DNA of 64,000 nt from Acinetobacter lwoffii (GTDB taxonomy: Bacteria > Pseudomonadota > Gammaproteobacteria > Pseudomonadales > Moraxellaceae): assembly GCF_029024105.1 (NCBI RefSeq), contig NZ_CP118963.1, forward strand, positions 1,054,001 through 1,118,000, given 5' to 3'. The notes under the pieces were generated by a model. It was given only the letters and a program-made list of their open reading frames with translations. It made no database searches and had not been told where the DNA came from. Shown here piece after piece: positions 57,721 to 64,000 of the stretch; positions within the stretch are counted from its first letter, which is position 1, and every line of letters begins with the position of its first letter. Both the position numbers and the translations under genes were made by a program.

Positions 57721-58890
57721 TTAGAGAATGGCTTTCAGACGTTGAATGACTTCTTCACATTGCGCCAGATCGGCAACAAGGGCTAAACGTACATGATTTT
57801 CACCCGGATTACCCTGTTCAGTATCGCGGGATAAATAACGACCCGGAAGAACTTTAATATGTGCTTCCTCCATCAGGCGCTTGGCAAAGGCTTCATCATT
57901 ATCGACTTTTAGCCAGTAGTAGAAACCTGCATCCGGTTTTTTCAGTGGCAGCAGGTGACCGAGTTCTTTCTGGAATAAATCAAACTTGGCACGGTATTGC
58001 ACCCGGTTTTCTTCCACATGTGCTTCATCATCCCAGGCAGCAACTGACGCCAGTTGATGTTGCACCGGCATCGCTGCGCCGTGGTAAGTACGGTATTGCA
58101 AATAAGGTTTTAACAGGCTGGCATCACCGGCAACAAAACCTGAACGCATGCCTGGGAGGTTAGAGCGTTTAGACAGTGAATGGAACACCACACAGTTTTT
58201 ATAGTCATCCCGGCCGATTTCAGCACAAACTTCCAGTAAACCTACGGGTGCCTGATCAAACCAGAGTTCTGAATAACATTCATCTGAAGCAATCACAAAG
58301 TTGTATTGATCCGACAGGGCAATCAGTTTTTTAAACTGTTCTTTCGACAGCACTGCACCGGTTGGATTGCCCGGGGTACAGACAAATAGCAGTGCAGTTT
58401 TTTCCCAGACTTCTGCCGGAACAGCATCAAAGTCACCAAGGTAGTTATTTTCCTCAGTACAGTTGATGAAATAAGGTTTGGCCCCTGCGAGCAGTGTTGC
58501 GCCTTCATAAATCTGATAAAACGGATTTGGCATCACCACATAAGGTGCATCTTCACGATTCACCAAAGCCTGTACAAACGAGAAAATCGCTTCACGCGTA
58601 CCGGAAACAGGCAGGATATTGCTGTCTGTACTAATGCTATTGAGCTTAAAACGGCGTGTCAGCCATTGGGCAATACTTTCGCGTAGCTCAGGCAGGCCTT
58701 TACTGTTTGGATAGGTCGATAAATGTTTAAAGTTATCAATAATCGCTTGTTTCACAAACTCCGGTGCAGGATGCTTTGGTTCACCAATCGACAGGGAAAT
58801 TAAGGGCATATTTGCAGGCTGGATATCCGCAAAAAGCTGATTTAACTTTTCAAACGGATAAGGGTGCAGTAGAGACAAGCTAGAGTTCAT
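57721..58890 (-). CDS. dapC: Succinyldiaminopimelate transaminase
   Basis: 389-aa PLP aminotransferase of the DapC type, found beside glnD in many proteobacteria. ISLSIGEPKHPAPEFVKQAI, VCTPGNPTGAVLS, ASDECYSELWFD and SLSKRSNLPGMRSGFVAGD, with the PLP lysine, are its blocks. It makes N-succinyl-LL-diaminopimelate in lysine and peptidoglycan synthesis. It follows glnD by 17 bp, likely in one transcript glnD-dapC. Confidence 0.9.
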   Translation of the reverse strand: MNSSLSLLHPYPFEKLNQLFADIQPANMPLISLSIGEPKHPAPEFVKQAIIDNFKHLSTYPNSKGLPELRESIAQWLTRRFKLNSISTDSNILPVSGTREAIFSFVQALVNREDAPYVVMPNPFYQIYEGATLLAGAKPYFINCTEENNYLGDFDAVPAEVWEKTALLFVCTPGNPTGAVLSKEQFKKLIALSDQYNFVIASDECYSELWFDQAPVGLLEVCAEIGRDDYKNCVVFHSLSKRSNLPGMRSGFVAGDASLLKPYLQYRTYHGAAMPVQHQLASVAAWDDEAHVEENRVQYRAKFDLFQKELGHLLPLKKPDAGFYYWLKVDNDEAFAKRLMEEAHIKVLPGRYLSRDTEQGNPGENHVRLALVADLAQCEEVIQRLKAIL

Positions 58891-58907
58891 GAATAAGTAA
58901 CCGCGTT

Positions 58908-61580
58908 TTAATGTGAGTGTTGACTACAAACCTGATGAGAGGCTTCATCCAGCGCAGTTTTAAGTGCAGCTGCAAATTCGGCAGATTCTCCAGGTGTCAT
59001 AGGGTTGCCATCTTTTTTGGTGACAAAGAATATATCTTCGGCACGTTCGCCAAGTGTGGCAATTTTGGCAGAGTGTATATCCAGCCCTTGCATCATAAAT
59101 AAACCACCGATTTTGGCAAGTAAACCGGGATGATCGAGAGTGGCAATTTCAACCATATTCTGATTCAAGGCAGGATTGATACTGATATCGACTGTATTTT
59201 CAATATCGAAATGACGTAATTGACGTGGAATCCGGCGCTGCATCAGGCCCGGATATTCATCTGAATGACTTAAGGCATCTTTTAGGGCTTCAATGACTGT
59301 GGCTTCGCGTTCCGGATCGGTCAATAAGGTACCAAAACGGTCGAGTACCACGTAGGTGTCCAGACTGAAGGCTTTGGTGGCAGTAATAATTCGAGCATCT
59401 TGTACATCCAGATTCATACGATCCAGAATAGCTACCGTGGTGGCAAACAGGTTGGGTTGATCCTGCGTATAAATAAAGATCTGTACCGCATCTTGAGCAT
59501 ATTTACGGTGTGCCCGCATCAGCACCAGTGGGGCAGGATTGTCGCCGTGCTGTAAAATGGCACGGGTATGCCAGGCGATTTCATCTGCTGTCTCTTTGAG
59601 GAAATAGTCATCACCAAGTTCCTGCCAGACTTTTTCTACTTCATCCAGTGAGAAGTCCTGAACCAGAAGTTCACTGGCTGCAAATTTGGTATCTTCAATC
59701 AGCATCTGATAATCAACCGGACGGCCCAGACCGGAACGGATCACGTCACGTGCTTGAGTATATAGTTGACGCATTAACGAGGCGCGCCAGGTATTCCATA
59801 ACTTGGGATTGGTGGCATTAATATCTGCCACTGTCAGGGTGTATAAATAATCCAGATGTTCCATGTCACCCATTTTTTCGGCGAATTCTTTGACCACATC
59901 CGGATCGGAAATATCTTTTTTCTGGGCAGTGACAGACATCACCAGATGATTTTGGATCAGCCAGGCCACCAGGTTGCTTTCGCGTTCGGTAAAACCGTGA
60001 CTACGGCAGAATTTAATCGCATCACTGGCGCCAAGTTCACTGTGATCGCCGCCACGGCCTTTGGCAATATCATGGAAAATTGCCGCCAGATAGACAATGT
60101 CACGACGGGTCAAACGCTGGAACACTGAACTGACCACCGGAAATTCTTTGGCAAATTCAGGTTCTTTAAAGCGGTTTAAATTACGCAGCAGCAATAAGGT
60201 ATGTGCATCGACCGTATAGATATGGAACAGGTCATATTGCATCAGTCCCAGAATCTGTCCAAAGGCCGGGATGTAATTTCCAAGCACACCATAACGCTTC
60301 ATCGCGACCATAGTATCGTAGAGTCGATGCGGTGAACGGATAATCGCCATAAATAGCGCCTGATGCACCGGATTATCACGAAAATCCTGATCAATGCGTT
60401 TTCCAGCCAGGGTCAGCAGGCGTAAAGTACGCGCACGAATACCTTCGATCTCAGGACGATTGGCTAGTAAATAGAAAATTTCCAGAATTGCGTTTGGATT
60501 TTCCGAGAAAATCTTGTGATGCTGCACAGCCAGTTTGCCATCGACCAGTTTAAAGTTCTGGTTGATTTCTTCGATCTGGCGTTCATATTGCGGTAAACGT
60601 GGCGTAATGACCGATTCATTAAAATAGGCCAGCAGCATTTCGTTCAGCGTAGACACTTGCTGTGCACTGCGATAATAGCGCTTCATGAACTGTTCAATTG
60701 GATAGTTCGGATGATGCGCCTCTTCACGTACATAGCCAAATTTGGCAGCAATATCACGCTGATAATCGAACAATAAGCGGTTTTCATCGCGCTTGGTCAG
60801 GCGGTGCAGGTGATGACGGATTTCCCAGAGGAAACTTTCGGCTTCCTCAAGCACACCGAGTTCAAATTCTGAAATAAAACCGAGATGTACCAGATCATAA
60901 ATGCGATTGACGCGGAAATGCCGTTTGGCAATCCAGCCAATCTGGTTGATATCACGGATGCCACCCGGCGCATTTTTAATATCCGGTTCCAGATTGCTTT
61001 CGGTATTGTTGTGCTGAGCATAGCGTTTATGCTGCTCATCCATCTTGGCATCAAAAAAAGTTTTGTCAGTCCAGGTACGTGACACGATACGACGTGGCCA
61101 TCTACACAGGTTTTCATTGCCAATAATCAGGCGGGCTTCGATCAGGGTGGTGGCGACGGTCAGATCACTGCTGGCCTGATTGACACATTCATTGATGGTG
61201 CGGACACTGATACCGGGTTTGAAATTCCCCACGTCCCAAAGCGATGAAATGAATGTAGAAATCAGTTGTTCCTGTTCCGGGTTAATCTCGTCTTCTGACA
61301 AGATCATGATGTCGACATCAGAATAAGGCAGCATTTCACGACGGCCATAGCCTCCGACTGCAAACAGGGCCAAATCAGTTTGATCCAGTTCGGCATGCTG
61401 CCAGAGAAACTGCAATGCTTCATCAATCAGGTTGGAACGCGCCAGAATAATATCCCGAATCGACTGGCCATTTTCAAAACTTTCCTGAAGCTGATTTTCG
61501 ACATCACTGCGCCATTGATTGATGGCTTTAATGTCATGGTTGCTTTTAGCGTAATTCAGCAGTGGATGGGTGTTGATCAT
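58908..61580 (-). CDS. glnD: [Protein-PII] uridylyltransferase / uridylyl-removing enzyme
   Basis: 890-aa nitrogen sensor that adds UMP to PII (GlnB) when glutamine is low and removes it when high. The nucleotidyltransferase domain has G76-G-Y-G-R80 and the metal pair D88/D90 in YSDVDIMIL; an HD hydrolase domain has FHDIAKGRGGDHSELG near 500; two ACT domains lie at about 700-780 and 810-885 and sense glutamine. All parts are present. purT lies 26 bp upstream and dapC 17 bp downstream on the same strand. Confidence 0.95.
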   Translation of the reverse strand: MINTHPLLNYAKSNHDIKAINQWRSDVENQLQESFENGQSIRDIILARSNLIDEALQFLWQHAELDQTDLALFAVGGYGRREMLPYSDVDIMILSEDEINPEQEQLISTFISSLWDVGNFKPGISVRTINECVNQASSDLTVATTLIEARLIIGNENLCRWPRRIVSRTWTDKTFFDAKMDEQHKRYAQHNNTESNLEPDIKNAPGGIRDINQIGWIAKRHFRVNRIYDLVHLGFISEFELGVLEEAESFLWEIRHHLHRLTKRDENRLLFDYQRDIAAKFGYVREEAHHPNYPIEQFMKRYYRSAQQVSTLNEMLLAYFNESVITPRLPQYERQIEEINQNFKLVDGKLAVQHHKIFSENPNAILEIFYLLANRPEIEGIRARTLRLLTLAGKRIDQDFRDNPVHQALFMAIIRSPHRLYDTMVAMKRYGVLGNYIPAFGQILGLMQYDLFHIYTVDAHTLLLLRNLNRFKEPEFAKEFPVVSSVFQRLTRRDIVYLAAIFHDIAKGRGGDHSELGASDAIKFCRSHGFTERESNLVAWLIQNHLVMSVTAQKKDISDPDVVKEFAEKMGDMEHLDYLYTLTVADINATNPKLWNTWRASLMRQLYTQARDVIRSGLGRPVDYQMLIEDTKFAASELLVQDFSLDEVEKVWQELGDDYFLKETADEIAWHTRAILQHGDNPAPLVLMRAHRKYAQDAVQIFIYTQDQPNLFATTVAILDRMNLDVQDARIITATKAFSLDTYVVLDRFGTLLTDPEREATVIEALKDALSHSDEYPGLMQRRIPRQLRHFDIENTVDISINPALNQNMVEIATLDHPGLLAKIGGLFMMQGLDIHSAKIATLGERAEDIFFVTKKDGNPMTPGESAEFAAALKTALDEASHQVCSQHSH

Positions 61581-61606
61581 GTACAGTCGTCCGTTGGTAT
61601 TTCAGC

Positions 61607-62812
61607 TTAGTTTTGGTTGACGCTAACTTGGTTAGCGACCTGTAGGGCCAGTTCACGTGCCTGTTCAATAGTTTCTGCACGTGCCGTGGCAACGCCCATA
61701 CGGCGACGTTTAAAACCTTCTGGTTTGCCAAACAGGCGCAAATCGGTATTGCCGTCTGCTAAAGCAAGATTCAGGCCAGAAAATGAAAGATTACGGCCAT
61801 CTACTCCAGCATAAATTACCGCACTGGCAGCCACACTATGTCGTGCAGTATTCACCGGCAAGCCTAAAATAGCACGTGCATGCAGCTCAAATTCACTTTG
61901 AAATTGGGAGGCTAAAGTCACCAGTCCAGTATCGTGTGGACGTGGGGAAACCTCACTAAACCATACTTTGTCGCCTTTTACAAAGAGTTCCACTCCAAAG
62001 ATTCCGCAGCCACCAAGTGCTGTAGTGACCTTGTTGGCAATGCGCTTGGATTCTTCCAGCGCGGCTGGAGTCATCGGTTGAGGCTGCCAGCTTTCCACAT
62101 AATCACCTGAGTCCTGACGATGTCCGATCGGGTCGCAATAAGACGTTTCGATTTCGCCGGTTTCTGGATTTTTTGCACGAACAGTCAATAAGGTAATTTC
62201 AAAATCAAAGTCAATTTGTGATTCTACAATCACAGTACCCTGATTGACCCGGCCACCGGTTTGCGCATATTCCCAGGCAGCATCGACTTCATCAAAACGG
62301 GTAACACGAGACTGACCTTTGCCTGAAGATGACATCACCGGTTTCACAAAGTTTGGATAGCCGACATCGTCACAGGCCGCGCGGAAGGATTCTAAACTGT
62401 CGGCAAAACGGTAAGCTGAAGTTGGCAGACCGAGTTCTTCCGCAGCCAGACGACGAATACCTTCACGGTTCATGGTCAGATTGACGGCTTTAGCAGAAGG
62501 AATGACTGTAGCAATGTTCTGGGCTTCTATTTCAAGCAGAACTTCGGTCGCAATCGCTTCAATTTCAGGAACAATTAAATGTGGCTGGATTTGATTGATG
62601 AGTTGTTTGAGTTCTACAGCATCTGCCATATTCAAGGTATAGGAATAATGCGCAACCTGCATGGCAGGGGCATGATCATAACGGTCAGCAGCATGAACTT
62701 CGACTCCAAGGCGTTGTAGTGAAATCACCACTTCCTTGCCCAGTTCACCAGAACCCAATAATAGAACTTTATAGGCAGAAGATTGAAGGGGAGTACCAAT
62801 AGTCACGCTCAT
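61607..62812 (-). CDS. purT: Formate-dependent GAR transformylase
   Basis: 401 aa from the ATG at 62812 (MSVTIGTPLQSSAYKV). ATP-grasp enzyme that adds formyl from formate to glycinamide ribonucleotide in purine synthesis. The start VLLLGSGELGKEVVISLQRLG, FVKPVMSSSGKGQSRV and GIFGVELFVKGDKVWFSEVSPRPHDTGLVTL are typical PurT blocks, with metal-binding Glu in the last. It stands alone upstream of glnD but close enough to share its transcript. Confidence 0.95.
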   Translation of the reverse strand: MSVTIGTPLQSSAYKVLLLGSGELGKEVVISLQRLGVEVHAADRYDHAPAMQVAHYSYTLNMADAVELKQLINQIQPHLIVPEIEAIATEVLLEIEAQNIATVIPSAKAVNLTMNREGIRRLAAEELGLPTSAYRFADSLESFRAACDDVGYPNFVKPVMSSSGKGQSRVTRFDEVDAAWEYAQTGGRVNQGTVIVESQIDFDFEITLLTVRAKNPETGEIETSYCDPIGHRQDSGDYVESWQPQPMTPAALEESKRIANKVTTALGGCGIFGVELFVKGDKVWFSEVSPRPHDTGLVTLASQFQSEFELHARAILGLPVNTARHSVAASAVIYAGVDGRNLSFSGLNLALADGNTDLRLFGKPEGFKRRRMGVATARAETIEQARELALQVANQVSVNQN

Positions 62813-62936
62813 GTGGATCATCCATGCTTGATTTTATGGACTTTTAGCATAGCAGAACTGAGCCGACAGTTAAGCCAAGATTCATACAAAATTGTGATAT
62901 TGACCAACAGTTTTATTTATAAAGTTTTTCTAGATT

Positions 62937-63581
62937 TTAATAAGGAGGCGCTGTCATTTTCACATCGCTGTCAGACTGCGTTTGCAGAAGATAAATCCCG
63001 CTTTGAGACTTGAGCTTTTCTATTTGTGCAACTTGTTCAGTATTGATATTTAGCATCTTTAACAGACGTAATGTACGAACATGCAGGAAATACGCATAGG
63101 GCAATACAAAAGGCAGTACAAAGCACAGCAAAAATAACAGTAGCCCAAAAACTGTGAATTGAATGCAGTCTCGCAAGATGGTGGTGAGCTGGAACTGATC
63201 TGCTGAAAAGGCGGTAGCTGAAAAAAGAATAAAAAGGAGCGCAAATAAACCAGCAAAAATTTTTAGAGTATTCGGCAGGACACGATGTCTGAAGCTCCAT
63301 TTACCCAAAATCAATGTCAAAGGATGAAGATGCAGCACGTATTGGCTCTGATTAAGCATAGCAATAATTTGATGGGTGCTATTCTTTTTAATATAAACCA
63401 CCCGAACTTGATCTGCTGGTTGAGCATGCATTTCGACAAAATGTCCGGTAAAATTTTGAGCATTGATAAAACATTCAAAATATTGTGCCGGCACTTCATG
63501 TCGATGGAATACGGTTAACATTTCATCGCGCCGATGATGAATAAAGATTTTGCCTTCAATCACCTGTTTGACCTCAAACAT
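62937..63581 (-). CDS. Two-helix membrane protein of unknown function
   Basis: 214 aa. The AAGGAAGG ribosome site touches the first ATG (63587) and lies 6 bp before the third codon ATG (63581), so the latter (MFEVKQVIEG) is chosen. Residues 1-100 are soluble; two helices lie at about 105-125 and 140-168 (LKIFAGLFALLFILFSATAF; TVFGLLLFLLCFVLPFVLPYAYFL), and the last 45 residues are soluble again. I recognise no family. It is probably specific to the genus. Confidence 0.7.
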   Translation of the reverse strand: MFEVKQVIEGKIFIHHRRDEMLTVFHRHEVPAQYFECFINAQNFTGHFVEMHAQPADQVRVVYIKKNSTHQIIAMLNQSQYVLHLHPLTLILGKWSFRHRVLPNTLKIFAGLFALLFILFSATAFSADQFQLTTILRDCIQFTVFGLLLFLLCFVLPFVLPYAYFLHVRTLRLLKMLNINTEQVAQIEKLKSQSGIYLLQTQSDSDVKMTAPPY

Positions 63582-63674
63582 GCGCATCCTTCCTTGTTTT
63601 TATTGTTATATAAAAAAGACCTGTACTATGAGTTTAGCATAAGTCTTTGTTTCAATTGATCAACTATTTAAAGC

Positions 63675-64000
63675 TTAAAAGGGTACCGGAACATAAGTGT
63701 AAACCAACCCATAGGTGAGCGCTGCGGTCAGTGTCGCCATCACAATACGTTTAAACTTAAAGTACAAAACCGTGAGCACAATAAAGCCAACCAGCATCGC
63801 AAAACTTTTATTCGGCGTTTCTAATAAAGGTGGCAGGGTAGCAACTACCAACATGGAGCTGATCGCAGCGATGCCAATTGAACCCAAGGCAATTTTTAGC
63901 CACAACGCTCCGCGTTTTTGCGAACCTTGCTGAAATTTTTGAATGACAAAAAAAGGACCAAAGCGCGAGGCAAAATTGGCAATCCCGACTAAAATCCCGA
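63675..64000 (-). CDS. AzlD/YgaH-like membrane protein, N-terminus outside window
   Basis: The frame is open from the right edge (108 codons seen) to a TAA at 63675. LVGIANFASRFGPFFVI resembles the AzlD/YgaH start region, followed by three helices (IALGSIGIAAISSMLVV; MLVGFIVLTVLYFKF; VMATLTAALTYGLVY). AzlD-type subunits pair with AzlC in branched-chain amino acid export, and the partner is expected just outside the window. This would be a second AzlCD system besides the one at 35.9 kb. Confidence 0.7.
   Translation of the reverse strand, partial: GILVGIANFASRFGPFFVIQKFQQGSQKRGALWLKIALGSIGIAAISSMLVVATLPPLLETPNKSFAMLVGFIVLTVLYFKFKRIVMATLTAALTYGLVYTYVPVPF

Noticed and set aside
1..64000. tRNA, rRNA, prophage and integron genes
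   Set aside because: No tRNA-like TTCGA arms within cloverleafs, no phage structural or integrase genes, and no attC-like arrays were found by reading.

Overview
The window looks like chromosomal DNA of a gammaproteobacterium, most likely Acinetobacter or a close relative in the Moraxellaceae. The grounds are a fused tyrA-aroA gene directly after pheA and hisC, the order alaS-lysC-csrA, ponB (mrcB) followed by a TPR lipoprotein, a CsrA with a long tail, and moderately AT-rich housekeeping genes. The genus is an inference from gene order and protein sequence; no rRNA or tRNA gene was seen to confirm it.

Layout. 1-5.5 kb: the end of an MgtC/DUF4010 membrane protein, a GspE-type secretion ATPase, and a ygiW-qseB-qseC-like stress/two-component cluster. 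5.5-15.4 kb: a Fur-controlled hemP, a mutT-type gene, ponB with its candidate activator lipoprotein, nadK, yeaC, ybiB, a dicarboxylate symporter and an acyl-CoA dehydrogenase. 15.4-24 kb: a PfpI-like protein, the aromatic block pheA-hisC-tyrA/aroA, a GNAT enzyme, an alpha/beta hydrolase and yaaA. 23.5-24.7 kb is an AT-rich stretch with one tiny ORF, a candidate small RNA and a structured leader. 24.7-29.4 kb: a purine permease with adenine deaminase, two paralogous cysteine-rich lipoproteins on either side of a cytochrome b561, and rnhB. 29.4-40.4 kb: csrA, lysC, alaS, a GAPDH/Epd-type dehydrogenase, azlCD with a divergent Lrp-type regulator, hisZ and purA. 40.4-47.7 kb: an M48 lipoprotein protease, an FKBP isomerase, ndh, a PBP5-type carboxypeptidase, an M61 peptidase and a thioesterase. 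47.8-49.75 kb is the one clearly accessory stretch: a DUF2971 gene broken by an IS5-family element. 49.8-64 kb: uraH, rluE, icd, a polyQ small basic protein, an M23 lipoprotein, an MFS carrier, an HTH-AlaA-like aminotransferase, msrB-gpx, dapC-glnD-purT, a membrane protein, and a cut AzlD-like gene at the right edge.

Working together. Purine handling recurs (permease plus adenine deaminase, purA, purT, uraH), as do cell-wall synthesis and trimming (PBP1b with an LpoP-like partner, the PBP5-type enzyme, the M23 lipoprotein) and oxidative-stress repair (YaaA, MsrB-Gpx). Most units are short operons closed by clear intrinsic terminators.

No phage, CRISPR array, integron or complete new multi-gene system is visible. 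The best leads are the DUF2971 gene, whose full reading frame can be restored by removing the IS and one TA duplicate; the pair of four-cysteine lipoproteins with identical spacing; the aminotransferase with an N-terminal HTH-like segment; and the RNA-like structures upstream of the purine permease.
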